Shown: positions 1 through 9,218, counted from the first letter of the stretch. The stretch: DNA of 64,000 nucleotides from Noviherbaspirillum pedocola (GCF_016632335.1 NZ_JAEPBG010000007.1:241506-305505), one strand, 5' to 3'. The notes: generated from the letters alone by a model not told the origin. Made by a program: numbers and translations.

Positions 1-1062
1 GCGCGGCTGTCGAAGATGCTGCGCGGGCAGTACGTGGCCGGCAACGAGGACCGCATCAAGCTGCTCTTGTCCGGCGACGATCCGAACCGCATCAACCGCG
101 ATCTGCAGTATCTCGGCTATGTGTCGCAGGCGCAGGCGAAACTGATCGAATCGCTGCGCACCGACCTGGCCGCGATCGAAAAGAACAAGGCCGAGACGCA
201 GGAAGCCAAGGAAGACCTGGACCAGATCGCGCAGGAGCAGCGCGACCAGAAAACCCTGCTGGAGAAGGAAAAGTCTCGGCGCGCCGGTCTGGTGGCGCAG
301 CTGTCGTCAAGGCTGTCGAGCCAGCGCAAGCAGGCTGGCAATCTCGAACGCAATGAACAGCGCCTCGGCGGACTGGTCGACCGGCTGGCGAAGATGATCG
401 AGGAACAGCGCCGCGCCGAGATCGCCGCCGAAAAGCGCCGCCAGCAATTGGCCGCCGAGGAACGCGCGCGCGCCGAGAAGCTGCGCCAGCAGCGGCTCAA
501 GGAACGGCAACTCGCGCGCGAGAAGGCGGAGAAATCGCCGCCGGCCAAGGGTGCAACGCCGAAAGTCAATCCGGCGGACCGCATCGATGACGATGAAAAT
601 CCGAACACGTCCGTCGCCAAAAACGAGCCCGCGCCGCCAAGCATGGCCAGCAACGTCTATCCGGCATCCTTCCCGGCCCTGCGCGGGCAGATGCATCTGC
701 CGGTCGAGGGCGAGCTGGCCGCGCGCTTCGGCACCAATCGCGGCAACGGTCCGGCCTGGAAGGGCTTGTTCATCAAGACGTCGGAAGGCGCGCCGGTGCA
801 CGCGGTGGCAGGCGGAAAGGTGGTGTTTTCCGAATGGCTGCGCGGCTTCGGCAATCTGATCATCGTCGACCACGGCAACCAGTACATGAGCATCTACGGC
901 AATAACCAGGCGCTGCTGAAACGCGCCGGCGACCCGGTCAAGGCTGGCGAAACGATTGCCAGCGCCGGCAACAGCGGCGGTAACGAACAATCAGGTTTAT
1001 ACTTCGAGCTCCGGCATCAAGGCCGCGCCTTCGATCCTCTCGGTTGGATGAACTCCAGGTGA
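1..1062 (+). CDS. EnvC-like murein hydrolase activator, 5' end outside window
   Basis: The reading frame is open from base 1, so the true start and probably a signal peptide lie upstream. The first two thirds are a charged, Glu/Arg/Lys-rich coiled coil. The last 120 residues are an M23/LytM fold. The M23 metal ligands are lost: the usual HxGxD segment reads WKGLF and the final HxH segment reads LYFE. This degeneracy is the hallmark of EnvC-type proteins, which do not cut peptidoglycan but activate periplasmic amidases (AmiA/B type) at the septum. ctpA starts 3 bp downstream, the usual betaproteobacterial pairing, and is probably cotranscribed. Family assignment is firm; the amidase partner is inferred. 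Confidence 0.88.
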   Translation, partial: ARLSKMLRGQYVAGNEDRIKLLLSGDDPNRINRDLQYLGYVSQAQAKLIESLRTDLAAIEKNKAETQEAKEDLDQIAQEQRDQKTLLEKEKSRRAGLVAQLSSRLSSQRKQAGNLERNEQRLGGLVDRLAKMIEEQRRAEIAAEKRRQQLAAEERARAEKLRQQRLKERQLAREKAEKSPPAKGATPKVNPADRIDDDENPNTSVAKNEPAPPSMASNVYPASFPALRGQMHLPVEGELAARFGTNRGNGPAWKGLFIKTSEGAPVHAVAGGKVVFSEWLRGFGNLIIVDHGNQYMSIYGNNQALLKRAGDPVKAGETIASAGNSGGNEQSGLYFELRHQGRAFDPLGWMNSR

Positions 1063-1065
1063 CAA

Positions 1066-2520
1066 ATGAGCAGCAAACTCAAGAATTTCGGTCTTATCGG
1101 TTTGGGCATGGTTGCGGGTGTGGTTGGGTCGATGCAGATCGACGCCCTCGCGCAGAAAAACGCCTCCTCGTCGCTGCCGCTGGATGAATTAAGGCAGATG
1201 ACCGATGTCTTCGGCTTAATTAAATCCGACTACGTCGAACCTGTTGACGACAGGAAGCTCCTCACCGAAGCCATTTCCGGCATGGTCGCTTCGCTCGACC
1301 CCCATTCCGCCTATCTCGACAAGAAAGCCTTCAAGGAATTGCGCGAAGGCACGCAGGGCAAGTTCGTCGGCCTGGGCATCGAGGTCGGCATGGAAGACGG
1401 CTATGTGAAGGTGATCTCGCCGATCGAGGATTCCCCGGCGTACAAGGCCGGCCTGAAGGCCGGCGATTTGATCACCCGCCTCGACACTACGCCGGTCAAG
1501 GGCATGACGCTGGACGAAGCCGTCAAGCGCATGCGCGGCGAGCCGAACACCAAGATCACGCTGACGGTGTCGCGCAAGGACGAGGACAAGCCGCTGTTCA
1601 TCACCATCATGCGCCAGGAAATCCGGGTGCAGAGCGTGAAGGCCAAGATGGTCGAGCCCGGCCTGGCCTGGGTGCGGGTGTCGCAGTTCCAGGAGCCCAC
1701 GGTCGAAGACATGGCCAAGAAAATCGCCGGCCTGTATGCGCAGGACCCGAACATCAAGGGCCTGGTGCTCGATCTGCGCAACGACCCCGGCGGCGTGCTG
1801 CCCGGCGCGATCGGCGTCTCGGCCGCCTTCTTGCCCAAGGATGTGCCGGTGGTGTCCACCAACGGCCAGCTGCCCGATTCCAAGGCCACTTTCTATGCGC
1901 GCCGCGAGTTCTACGGCTCGCGCTCCTTCGGCGATCCGCTGTCGAAGCTGCCGGACGCGGTGAAGAACGTCAAGATGGTGGTGCTGGTCAATTCCGGCTC
2001 GGCTTCGGCTTCGGAAATCGTCGCCGGCGCGCTGCAGGACTACAAGCGCGCCACCATCATGGGCACCCAGACATTCGGTAAGGGCTCAGTGCAGACCATA
2101 CGCCAGCTCTCTCCGGACACCGCGGTGAAGCTGACCACCGCGCGCTACTACACCCCGAACGGCCGCTCGATCCAGGGCCTGGGCGTGGTGCCGGACGTGA
2201 TGGTCAATGAATATCCGGACGGCGACGGCCTGGATGCGCTGCGCCTGCGCGAAGCGGACCTGCCCAAGCACCTGACCAACGACAAGTCCAAGGAAGCGGA
2301 AGTCACCAACAAGGTCAACGAGCTCGAGGAAGAGCAGCGCCTGGCCGCGCTGGACAAGAAACGCAAGCCGCTGGAATTCGGCAGCAAGGATGATTTCCAG
2401 CTCGCCCAGGCGGTCAATTTCCTGAAGGGCTTGCCGGTGCAGGTGTCCAAGACCCGCGTGGTCGAGAACAAGAAGGAGCCGAGCATCAACGATCCGGAGC
2501 CGACGAAAGGCGAGAAATAA
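1066..2520 (+). CDS. ctpA: S41 family C-terminal processing peptidase
   Basis: Periplasmic serine protease of the CtpA/Prc family (484 aa), which trims or degrades envelope proteins and cell-wall hydrolases. An N-terminal hydrophobic segment (residues 8-24) acts as signal or anchor, a PDZ domain spans about 95-180, and the S41 catalytic core follows. The nucleophile is in NSGSASASE (Ser312) and the general base in TFGKGSVQT (Lys339). It directly follows the EnvC-like gene, so activation of amidases and proteolytic control of the wall are probably coupled. A strong intrinsic terminator lies just after the stop. The C-terminal 90 residues are charged and low in complexity, common in this family. 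Confidence 0.95.
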   Translation: MSSKLKNFGLIGLGMVAGVVGSMQIDALAQKNASSSLPLDELRQMTDVFGLIKSDYVEPVDDRKLLTEAISGMVASLDPHSAYLDKKAFKELREGTQGKFVGLGIEVGMEDGYVKVISPIEDSPAYKAGLKAGDLITRLDTTPVKGMTLDEAVKRMRGEPNTKITLTVSRKDEDKPLFITIMRQEIRVQSVKAKMVEPGLAWVRVSQFQEPTVEDMAKKIAGLYAQDPNIKGLVLDLRNDPGGVLPGAIGVSAAFLPKDVPVVSTNGQLPDSKATFYARREFYGSRSFGDPLSKLPDAVKNVKMVVLVNSGSASASEIVAGALQDYKRATIMGTQTFGKGSVQTIRQLSPDTAVKLTTARYYTPNGRSIQGLGVVPDVMVNEYPDGDGLDALRLREADLPKHLTNDKSKEAEVTNKVNELEEEQRLAALDKKRKPLEFGSKDDFQLAQAVNFLKGLPVQVSKTRVVENKKEPSINDPEPTKGEK

Positions 2521-2552
2521 ACCGGCGCCTTGACAAGAACAGTCAATCAACG

Positions 2553-2578
2553 AGGCCGCAGCGATGCGGCCTTTTTTT
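2553..2578 (+). terminator. Rho-independent terminator after ctpA
   Basis: Perfect 8-bp stem AGGCCGCA / TGCGGCCT with GCGA tetraloop, followed directly by seven T. It ends the envC-ctpA transcript, so the ThiF-like gene starting 19 bp later must have its own promoter or depend on read-through. Confidence 0.9.
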
Positions 2579-2596
2579 CCGAGTCGCGAATTCGCC

Positions 2597-3361
2597 ATGA
2601 ATGATCAACAGCTGCTGCGCTATTCCCGTCATATCCTGCTCGACCAGATCGGCATCGAAGGCCAGTCGCGCCTGCTGGCTTCGCATGCGCTGGTGATCGG
2701 CGCCGGCGGCCTCGGTTCGCCGGCGGCCTTCTATCTCGCCAGCGCCGGGCTCGGCCGCATCACGCTGGTGGACAACGACAGCGTCGACCTCACCAACCTG
2801 CAGCGCCAGATCCTGCACACCAGCGATCGTGTAGGCGTGCCCAAGGCCGAGTCCGGGCGCACGACGCTGCAGGCGATCAACCCCGATGTCGTGGTCGACG
2901 CGCTGGTGGAACGCGCCGAAGGCGAGCGGCTGCGGGAACTGGTGGCGCGCGCCGACGTGGTGCTGGACTGCAGCGACAACTTCGGCACCCGGCACGCAGT
3001 GAACGCGGCCTGCGTGGCGGCTGGCGTGCCGCTGGTGTCCGGCGCGGCGATCCGTTTCGACGGGCAGATCTCGGTGTTCGACGTGAATCGCCCCGATGCG
3101 CCCTGCTATGCCTGCCTGTTCCCGCCGGACCAGGAATTCGAGGAAGTGCAGTGCTCGACCATGGGCGTGTTCGCGCCGCTGGTCGGCATCATCGGCACGA
3201 TGCAGGCGGCCGAAGCGCTGAAGATCCTGTGCGGCATAGGCGAACCGCTGGCAGGCAGGCTGCTGCTGCTCGATGGCATGGCGATGGAATGGACGGCGAT
3301 ACGCATTGCGCGCAATCCGGAGTGCCCGGTGTGTGGCGGGCGGCATGCAGGAATCGCGTAA
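2597..3361 (+). CDS. HesA/MoeB/ThiF family adenylyltransferase
   Basis: E1-like enzyme (254 aa) that adenylates the C-terminal glycine of a small ubiquitin-fold sulfur carrier (MoaD or ThiS) for molybdopterin or thiamine synthesis. Visible signatures are the nucleotide-binding GAGGLGSPAA near residue 38, VDNDSVDLTNLQRQ, a CxxC pair (CYAC) near residue 175 with its partner CPVC at the C terminus forming a zinc site, and QCSTMG with the candidate catalytic Cys. The start at ATG 2597 is preferred because an earlier in-frame start would lie inside the ctpA terminator. No carrier protein is adjacent, so MoeB versus ThiF cannot be settled here. Confidence 0.88.
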   Translation: MNDQQLLRYSRHILLDQIGIEGQSRLLASHALVIGAGGLGSPAAFYLASAGLGRITLVDNDSVDLTNLQRQILHTSDRVGVPKAESGRTTLQAINPDVVVDALVERAEGERLRELVARADVVLDCSDNFGTRHAVNAACVAAGVPLVSGAAIRFDGQISVFDVNRPDAPCYACLFPPDQEFEEVQCSTMGVFAPLVGIIGTMQAAEALKILCGIGEPLAGRLLLLDGMAMEWTAIRIARNPECPVCGGRHAGIA

Positions 3362-3364
3362 GAC

Positions 3365-3519
3365 GTAGGTTGGGCTGACGCAGGAAGCCCAACAGGAGCC
3401 CGCACGCGATCAGGCTTTCGTTGGGCTTGCCAGCTCGTAGCCAGCTCGTAGGTTGGGCTGCCAAGCCCAACGTGCTAGCGGTCCGCAGGCGCTGATGTTG
3501 GGCTTGCAGCCCAACCTAC
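3365..3519. repeat. GTAG-type REP cluster (forward, forward, reverse)
   Basis: Three REP units: forward at 3365-3393 and 3448-3471 (GTAGGTTGGGCTG.. then a CCAAC-type palindrome arm) and reverse at 3497-3519 (ending CCCAACCTAC). Each has the GTAG head plus imperfect palindrome typical of RAYT-associated REPs. A further headless arm lies at 3420-3433. The last two units form an opposed pair with a 25-bp spacer. The reverse unit overlaps the 3' end of the HAD gene and provides its stop codon. The cluster fills the convergent gap between the ThiF-like and HAD genes. Confidence 0.85.
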
Positions 3520-4265
3520 GAACGGTCGCCGGTCCGCAACTTCGCCATCCGCCGCGGCAAGCCCAGCACCGACTTCAGCTTCACATCGACATACCCCGGC
3601 CGCAGCGAAAAGCGCTGCTGCGCATGCGGCATCGAATGCTGCGCGCGCGCCGCCTGGCGCTGCAGGTACTGCGTGATCCACACCGTGCGCATGCCCAGCG
3701 TCTTCGCGCCTTTCAGATGATGGACCGTGTCCTCGACCAGCACGCAGCGCGACGCGCGTATTCCTTCCCTGGCCAGCAGTTTCTTCAGCAGCGCGCGCGA
3801 AGGCTTGGGCCGCAGCCGGCCATGCACCCGCATCTGCTCGATCGGCACATGCGCGGCGAAATGCCGGTGCAGGCCGAGATGGCGCAGCACCTGCGAGGAA
3901 TAGCCGCGCGGCGCATTGGTCAACAGGATCTTGCGCCCCGGCAGCCGCTCGAGCAGGCGCTGCAGGCCGCGCTCGGCGCGGATCATCTGTGTGAGATCGT
4001 CGAAGCGGTGCGCCTCGCGCAGGAAGTCTTCGGCGCGCACGCCATGGTGATGGATCATGCCCAGCAGCGTCGCGCCATAGCGCCGCCAGTACCCCAGGCG
4101 CGCCGCATTCACCGCCTCGGCATCCGCGGGTGCGCCGGACGCTGCCAGCACCTGCGCGATATAGCCATTCATGTTGGCGGTGATGGCCGGGAAGATCGCG
4201 TGCGACGCGTTATGCAGCGTGTTGTCGAGGTCGAACAGCCAGACGGGAGAAGAACGGGAAGACAT
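3516..4265 (-). CDS. HAD-superfamily pyrimidine 5'-nucleotidase
   Basis: 249-aa hydrolase of the SDT1/phosphoglycolate-phosphatase-like branch of the HAD superfamily, which removes phosphate from pyrimidine nucleotides. The nucleophile motif is DLDNTLHNA near the N terminus; LLTNAP is motif II, KPSRALLKK carries the motif III lysine and VLVEDT the acidic motif IV. Start at ATG 4265 places motif I where the family expects it. It lies 47 bp downstream of argB on the same strand, a frequent Burkholderiales neighbourhood. The last codons read TCG TAG, and that TAG belongs to a REP element, so the C terminus is probably set by the repeat. Confidence 0.85.
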   Translation of the reverse strand: MSSRSSPVWLFDLDNTLHNASHAIFPAITANMNGYIAQVLAASGAPADAEAVNAARLGYWRRYGATLLGMIHHHGVRAEDFLREAHRFDDLTQMIRAERGLQRLLERLPGRKILLTNAPRGYSSQVLRHLGLHRHFAAHVPIEQMRVHGRLRPKPSRALLKKLLAREGIRASRCVLVEDTVHHLKGAKTLGMRTVWITQYLQRQAARAQHSMPHAQQRFSLRPGYVDVKLKSVLGLPRRMAKLRTGDRS

Positions 4266-4312
4266 GGAAGAAGCCGCGGCGCCGGTTCGGCGCGTGCGGC
4301 TCGAGGAAGAAA

Positions 4313-5212
4313 TTAATGCGAACGGATCATCGTGCCGAAGGCTTGCTCGGTCAGCACTTCGAGCAGCAGCGAATGCTCGATGCGGCCGTCGACGATGTGC
4401 ACCGTGTTCACGCCGGATTTCGCCGCGTCCAGCGCCGACGAAATCTTCGGCAGCATGCCGCCGGAAATCGTGCCGTCGGCGAACATCTCGTCGATCTCGC
4501 GTGCCGACAAATCGGTGACCAGGTTGCCGCCCTTGTCCAGCACGCCGGGAATGTTGGTCATCATGATCAGCTTTTCCGCATGCAGGATCTCGGCGATCTT
4601 GCCGGCCACGAGGTCGGCATTGATGTTGTAGGCCTGGCCATCCTCGCCGAAGCCGATCGGCGAAATGATCGGGATGAAGGCATCGTCCTGCAGCGCCTTG
4701 ACCACCGCCGGGTTGATCGCCTCGATCTCGCCGACATAGCCGATGTCGAGGAACTGGCCGGGATTCTCGCGGTCCGGCATCTTCATCTTGCGCGCGCGGA
4801 TCAGGCCGCCGTCCTTGCCGGTCAGGCCGACCGCCTGGCCGCCGTAGTGATTGATCAGCATGACGATGTCCTGCTGCACTTCGCCGCCGAGCACCCACTC
4901 GACGACTTCCATGGTTTCCTCGTCGGTAATGCGCATGCCCTGGATGAAGGAGCCCTGCTTGCCGATCTTTTTCAGCGCATTGTCGATCTGCGGGCCGCCG
5001 CCATGCACCACCACCGGGTTCAGGCCGACCAGCTTCAGCAGGATCACGTCGCGCGCGAAACCGTGCTTGAGCTTTTCCTCGGTCATCGCATTGCCGCCGT
5101 ACTTGATGACGATGGTCTTGCCGTGGAACTTGCGGATGTAGGGAAGGGCCTGGGCTAGGATTTCCGCCTTGATGGCGGGCTGCACCTGGGACAGGTCGGC
5201 GAGGTCGGTCAT
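4313..5212 (-). CDS. argB: Acetylglutamate kinase
   Basis: Second enzyme of arginine synthesis (299 aa): phosphorylates N-acetyl-L-glutamate with ATP in the cytoplasm. Amino-acid kinase fold with the glycine-rich phosphate loop KYGGNAM, the substrate loop HGGGPQID and the late [13 protein letters not shown] nucleotide-binding segment. The open frame continues far upstream, but ATG 5212 ([10 protein letters not shown]) gives the standard family length. The N-terminal helix before the kinase core is the type present in arginine-inhibited hexameric enzymes, so feedback inhibition is plausible but inferred. No other arg gene is adjacent. Confidence 0.95.
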   Translation of the reverse strand: MTDLADLSQVQPAIKAEILAQALPYIRKFHGKTIVIKYGGNAMTEEKLKHGFARDVILLKLVGLNPVVVHGGGPQIDNALKKIGKQGSFIQGMRITDEETMEVVEWVLGGEVQQDIVMLINHYGGQAVGLTGKDGGLIRARKMKMPDRENPGQFLDIGYVGEIEAINPAVVKALQDDAFIPIISPIGFGEDGQAYNINADLVAGKIAEILHAEKLIMMTNIPGVLDKGGNLVTDLSAREIDEMFADGTISGGMLPKISSALDAAKSGVNTVHIVDGRIEHSLLLEVLTEQAFGTMIRSH

Positions 5213-5280
5213 GACATATCCAAGAAGAGAAGTGGCCGCGATTTTACAACGAAAGCGCATTGCTTCCCGGCGGAATTTTC

Positions 5281-5294
5281 TCGCACTTGTGCGA
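5281..5294. promoter_or_regulatory. Short palindrome between divergent argB and CWC genes
   Basis: TCGCAC-TT-GTGCGA, a 6-bp perfect inverted repeat followed by TTTTC, 69 bp upstream of the argB start in the 206-bp divergent gap. It could be an operator for a dimeric repressor or a small hairpin. No ArgR box was recognised. Functional meaning is unproven. Confidence 0.25.
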
Positions 5295-5418
5295 TTTTCA
5301 AGGGCATAAACAGCGCGAACATCGTCATGCGCAAACCGGCTTGTCGAACTGTTCACGACAATCGTAACCGGCGTCCAAGGCACAATGGCGCCTCTCACCG
5401 ATACCCGATGAAACCCGC

Positions 5419-5604
5419 ATGAGCACCTGTATCCGCTGCAATGCCAGCTTTCGCTGCGGCATGGTCGACAGCACCGAGGAACCCTGCTGGTGCGCAGCCT
5501 TGTTGAGGCTGCCGGCCGAAGCCTTGCCGCAGCCAGAACAGCCGGGCTGCCTGTGCCCGGATTGCCTGCGCGCCTGGTTGGGTGAACGGGACGCAAGTTC
5601 GTAG
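5419..5604 (+). CDS. Small cysteine-rich CWC family protein
   Basis: 61-aa cytoplasmic protein with eight cysteines: CIRC near the N terminus, FRCG, CWC at about residue 24, then CLCPDCL near the C terminus. This spacing matches the cysteine-rich CWC family, a probable small zinc-binding protein of unknown function. The ATG at 5419 follows a very short upstream frame. Its last codons are AGT TCG TAG, with the TAG inside the GTAG head of a REP element, so the natural C terminus may have been altered by the insertion. No operon partner on this strand. Confidence 0.75.
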   Translation: MSTCIRCNASFRCGMVDSTEEPCWCAALLRLPAEALPQPEQPGCLCPDCLRAWLGERDASS

Positions 5605-5680
5605 GTTGGGCTGGCAAGCCCAACATGGAGGTCAATCCCCTGCGGACTCCCGTTGGGCGTCCTTCGTCAGCCCAACCTAC
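5601..5680. repeat. Opposed pair of GTAG-type REPs (REPIN)
   Basis: Forward unit 5601-5624 (GTAGGTTGGGCTGGCAAGCC then CAAC) and reverse unit 5652-5680 ending AGCCCAACCTAC, separated by 27 bp. It fills the gap between the convergent CWC and SPOR genes. The forward head supplies the CWC stop codon. Confidence 0.85.
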
Positions 5681-5697
5681 GGGCTTTTTCGCGCCCT

Positions 5698-6444
5698 CTA
5701 TGAACAGCCACGGCTTTCCTGCCGCGGAAACTCGGCCCGCGCACGCGAGACCTGCGCTTCGGCCGCGGCATCCAGGCCGCGCAGCTGTATCGCTACCCGC
5801 GCCGGGCCGGTGCCGGCTTCAACCACCCGCGCGGTGCGCACGCCGCGTCGGCTCATCGTTGCGAGATGAGCGTTGGCCGCTTCCTCGGTGCGGAAGGTGC
5901 CCAGCGCAATGCCCCAGCGCCGCGGCGACGCATCCTGCACGATGTAGGAATCGGTGACGCCGAGCGCGCGCAATTCCGTGGTCTTGCGCTCGGCCGCGTC
6001 CATGCTTCCCTGCGGCGGGATCATCACCATGTAGCTGGCCGCTCCCGGCACCTCACGGCGCGAGACCTTGCCGGCCAGGCCGAGCTGCTCCAGGCGCGCT
6101 TCGAAGCGGCCGGCTTCGGTGGGCGTGAAGCTGCCGATTTCGATGCATGCGGTCGTCGGCGTTGCTGGCGCCGCCGCGTTCGCCGGAGCCGCCGTGCTGG
6201 GTGTCGATGTCGCGGCTGCGCTTGTTGCCGGGTTTGTTGGGCTTGCCGGGCTTGCATTAGCTGCGGGAGGGGTCGCTTCGACGGCCGGCGTGGCCGCGCC
6301 TGATGCCGGCACCAGCTGGATGCGGTTGGCGTTGAGCTGGTTGGCAAGCCGCGCCGGTTCATGCCCGGCGCCAGCGCCGCGGCTCAGCGTGTACACCAGC
6401 AGATTGGCCAGGAGCAGCGCCCCGAACAGCAGTTTGAACATCAT
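5698..6444 (-). CDS. SPOR domain-containing protein
   Basis: 248 aa with one N-terminal membrane helix (residues 4-20), a long Ala/Pro/Thr-rich linker (about 45-115) and a C-terminal SPOR domain (about 118-200), which in this fold binds denuded septal peptidoglycan glycans. Likely anchored in the inner membrane with the SPOR domain in the periplasm, helping septum or wall processes. Its ATG overlaps the coaX stop by 4 bp (ATGA), so it is the third gene of birA-coaX-SPOR and translationally coupled. The Ala-rich linker has high codon bias and no recognisable fold. Specific role unknown. Confidence 0.8.
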   Translation of the reverse strand: MMFKLLFGALLLANLLVYTLSRGAGAGHEPARLANQLNANRIQLVPASGAATPAVEATPPAANASPASPTNPATSAAATSTPSTAAPANAAAPATPTTACIEIGSFTPTEAGRFEARLEQLGLAGKVSRREVPGAASYMVMIPPQGSMDAAERKTTELRALGVTDSYIVQDASPRRWGIALGTFRTEEAANAHLATMSRRGVRTARVVEAGTGPARVAIQLRGLDAAAEAQVSRARAEFPRQESRGCS

Positions 6445-7214
6445 CGCTTGGGCTCCGTAAGAATCACTTGCAGGCCGATCAGCACCAGGTTACCGATGCC
6501 CACCGCCGACAGCGACAGATGCGGCGCAATGATCGTGCCGGCGCCGCCGGAAATGATGCAGCGCGCCGTGCCATGCGCCTCGGTCAGCGCGGTGGCCGCG
6601 CGCTCGATTGCGCCAGCCTGCGCCGCAATGCAGCCGGAAGCGATCGCATCGGCCGTATTGTCAGCGAAAGGCGCAAGCCCTGAGGCGCGCGCATCGATGT
6701 GCGGCAACTGCGCGGTGCCGGCCGCCAGCGCGCGCGCCATCATGTCGAGGCCGGGCAGGATCATCCCGCCGAGGAAATCGCCTTGCGGCGAGACCGCATC
6801 GATCGTGGTGGCGGTGCCGCAGGTAGCCACGATCAGCGCCTCGTTTGGATAGCGCGCCCGCGCGCCGATCGCAGCGGCGAAGCGGTCCGCGCCGAGTTGC
6901 GACGGTTCCCGGTAGCGATTGCGCAAGCCGCCCGCCTCTGGCGACGAGCGAAACAGCTGCAGGGCGGGCGCCTGCGGCCCGAATGCGCGCTGCAGCTGCC
7001 CTTCGAGCGCTGCGCGCATCGCTTCACCGGCGACATTGCACAGCAGCGCGACGTCGACCGTTGCTGCAGCCACGCGCCAGGCGTCGCCGAGCGCATCGAT
7101 GCCGTCGCGCGCCGCAGCGCCGGTGGCGAGCCAATCGCCAGGCGCCGCGCCACGCTCGGCCAGCGCCCATTTGACGCGGGTATTACCCGCATCCAGCAGC
7201 AGCATGCGGCTCAT
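6441..7214 (-). CDS. coaX: Type III pantothenate kinase
   Basis: 257-aa ASKHA-fold kinase that phosphorylates pantothenate, the first step of coenzyme A synthesis; type III enzymes are insensitive to CoA feedback and need a monovalent cation. The N-terminal phosphate motif DAGNTRVKWA, the GADRFAAAIGA segment and the TCGTATTIDAV motif with its catalytic-region Asp/Thr are all present, as is GGMILPGL. It overlaps birA upstream and the SPOR gene downstream by 4 bp each. The birA-coaX pairing is well known in Bordetella and relatives, where the gene is also called baf. No sign of degeneration. Confidence 0.95.
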   Translation of the reverse strand: MSRMLLLDAGNTRVKWALAERGAAPGDWLATGAAARDGIDALGDAWRVAAATVDVALLCNVAGEAMRAALEGQLQRAFGPQAPALQLFRSSPEAGGLRNRYREPSQLGADRFAAAIGARARYPNEALIVATCGTATTIDAVSPQGDFLGGMILPGLDMMARALAAGTAQLPHIDARASGLAPFADNTADAIASGCIAAQAGAIERAATALTEAHGTARCIISGGAGTIIAPHLSLSAVGIGNLVLIGLQVILTEPKR

Positions 7215-8011
7215 GCCTCGGCCCGCCGCAATGACACATCGCCGGAGAGCACCGCGACGCGACCGGCATCGGTGTCGAGCAGCAGACGGCCGCTGTCGTC
7301 GATGCCGGCGGCCATGCCCTGGTGCAGCGTACGCGCGCCGTCGAGCACGGCCACCCGCTCGCCGCGCCAGGCATGCAGCGCATTCCAGCGCGCGGCAAAC
7401 GCGGCCACGCCGCCAGCCTCGAATTCAACGCATGCCTCTGCCAGCGCATTGAGCAGCGCAGCAAGCAGCGCATTGCGGTCGGCCTGCAGACTCGGCAGCG
7501 CCGCGGCCGGCCGGTCGATGCGCGAGCGCAGTTCCGGCGGCAGCGCCAGGTTGATGCCTATGCCGATGACGGCCGTGACGCGGTCTTCGCCCGGCGGCGC
7601 GATCTCGACCAGGATGCCGGCCAGCTTTTCGCCTTCCAGCAGCACATCGTTCGGCCATTTCAAACGCGCAGCAACTCCGAGCGCATTCAGGGTTTCCGCC
7701 ACGGCCACGCCCACGGCCAGCGGCAGGCCGACCAATTGCGGCAGGCTGCGCCGGAAAGGCCAGGCGAGAGAAAACGTCAGGCTGGAACCCGGCGCCGAAT
7801 GCCAGGTGCGCCCGGCGCGGCCGCGCCCGGCATGCTGTGATTCCGCGGCCAGCAGCAGCGGCGCATCGAAGTCCCGCTGCGCCGCGCGCGCGAGCAGGTC
7901 GGCATTGGTGGAGCCGGTTTCGGGAACGGTTTCGATGGCGACCCGGCGCGCTTGGCCGGCGGTCTGCGCGGCGATCTGCCGCGCGCACAGGGGAGAAATC
8001 ATGCCGCGCAT
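7211..8011 (-). CDS. birA: Biotin--[acetyl-CoA carboxylase] ligase
   Basis: 266-aa enzyme that activates biotin with ATP and attaches it to the BCCP subunit of acetyl-CoA carboxylase. The catalytic core is visible: ETGSTNADLL, the biotinyl-AMP loop GRGRAGRTW, KWPNDVLLEGEKLAGIL, then the small C-terminal SH3-like domain. The N-terminal winged-helix repressor domain of E. coli BirA is missing, so this is a monofunctional class I ligase that should not regulate bio genes. Start is uncertain between ATG 8011 and ATG 8002; neither has a clear ribosome site. The longer form is given. Divergent from the Mce operon with a 61-bp gap. Confidence 0.92.
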   Translation of the reverse strand: MRGMISPLCARQIAAQTAGQARRVAIETVPETGSTNADLLARAAQRDFDAPLLLAAESQHAGRGRAGRTWHSAPGSSLTFSLAWPFRRSLPQLVGLPLAVGVAVAETLNALGVAARLKWPNDVLLEGEKLAGILVEIAPPGEDRVTAVIGIGINLALPPELRSRIDRPAAALPSLQADRNALLAALLNALAEACVEFEAGGVAAFAARWNALHAWRGERVAVLDGARTLHQGMAAGIDDSGRLLLDTDAGRVAVLSGDVSLRRAEA

Positions 8012-8072
8012 TGTAAGCCATGGAATGGCGCAGACATTCCCGCCCCGGAACTTCTCCCTTACACTTGCCGCC

Positions 8073-9218
8073 ATGCTGAATCCGCCCCTGCCCGCGCTCG
8101 AACTTGACCATGAGCGCCCTTCCACCGTCCTTGCCCGCGGCCCCTGGAAAGTCCAGGCGCTGGCGCAGCCGTCGGCGATGGCCGGCGTGAAGGCGGCGTT
8201 GAAGCGTGTGACGGGCGCAGCGGGCATGCCGGCCGCTGAGCTGCAATGGGATTTGTCCGGCATCTCCGCGCTCGACCATATCGGTGCGCAACTGCTGTGG
8301 AATGCCTGGGGCCGGCGCCGTCCGACGCGCCTGGCGCTGGCGCCGGGACAGGAGGACGTCTTTCGCCGGCTTGAAGCGGCCGGCACGCTGGCGCTGCCGC
8401 AGCAAGCATCGCGGCTGTCGCTGGCCTCGCTGCTGCGTCTGTCGAACAAGGCCGCCGACCATTTCCTTGGCCTGGTCACGCTGTTCGGACAATGCATGCT
8501 CGACCTCGGCCGCCTGCTGCGCGCGCCGCAGCGCGGTCCGTGGAAGGAAATCTCGGCGAGCATCTATCACGCCGGTTACCAGGCGCTGTCGATCACGGCG
8601 CTGGTGGGATTTCTGATCGGCGTGGTGCTGTCCTACCTGTCGGCGCAGCAGCTGCGCGCCTTCGGCGGCGATATCTACCTGGTCAACCTGCTCGGCATGG
8701 GCATCGTGCGCGAACTGGGACCGCTGTTGGCGGCGATCCTGATCGCGGGCCGCTCCGGCTCGTCGATCACGGCGCAGCTCGGCGTGATGCGGGTCAACGA
8801 GGAACTCGACGCGATGCTGGTCATGGGCCTGCCGCACGGCTTTCGCCTGGTGCTGCCGCGGGTGATCGCGCTGGCCGTGGCGCTGCCGCTTCTCGTCATC
8901 TGGACCGATGCGATGGCGCTCATCGGCGGCATGGCGGCCGGCAATGTGCAGCTCGGCCTGCCGCCGGCGTATTTCGTGCGCAGCCTGCCGAACGCGGTGC
9001 CAATCGCGAATTACTGGATCGGCCTGGGCAAGGGCGTGGTCTTCGGCGCGCTGATCGCCTTGATCGCCTGCCACTTCGGCCTGCGCATCCAGCCCAACAC
9101 CGAAAGTCTCGGACAGGGCACCACTGATTCGGTGGTCACGGCGATTACCGCCGTGATCCTGGCCGACGCGGTGTTCGCGATTCTCTTCAACGGCATCGGT
9201 TTCGGCTTCGGTTTCTGA
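8073..9218 (+). CDS. MlaE/YrbE-family permease with fused N-terminal STAS domain
   Basis: Inner-membrane subunit of an Mce-type lipid ABC transporter (381 aa). Residues about 15-115 resemble a STAS domain (core LQWDLSGISALDHIGAQLLW), the job done by separate MlaB in E. coli. Residues 130-381 are the MlaE permease with five or six helices and the conserved segments GIVRELGPLLAAILIAGR and AELG-type coupling region. So the MlaB-like function seems fused to the permease. Start at ATG 8073 is preferred; an in-frame ATG at 8025 would extend into the birA promoter gap. It overlaps the ATPase gene by 1 bp. Probable role: phospholipid movement between inner and outer membranes. Confidence 0.88.
   Translation: MLNPPLPALELDHERPSTVLARGPWKVQALAQPSAMAGVKAALKRVTGAAGMPAAELQWDLSGISALDHIGAQLLWNAWGRRRPTRLALAPGQEDVFRRLEAAGTLALPQQASRLSLASLLRLSNKAADHFLGLVTLFGQCMLDLGRLLRAPQRGPWKEISASIYHAGYQALSITALVGFLIGVVLSYLSAQQLRAFGGDIYLVNLLGMGIVRELGPLLAAILIAGRSGSSITAQLGVMRVNEELDAMLVMGLPHGFRLVLPRVIALAVALPLLVIWTDAMALIGGMAAGNVQLGLPPAYFVRSLPNAVPIANYWIGLGKGVVFGALIALIACHFGLRIQPNTESLGQGTTDSVVTAITAVILADAVFAILFNGIGFGFGF

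Noticed and set aside
3453..4316. 287-aa plus-strand frame opposite the HAD gene
   Set aside because: His/Gln/Arg-rich shadow of the HAD coding strand, no domain, typical of high-GC antisense frames.
6699..8072. Long N-terminal extension of the MlaE-like protein
   Set aside because: It is antisense to birA and coaX; the family begins near ATG 8073.
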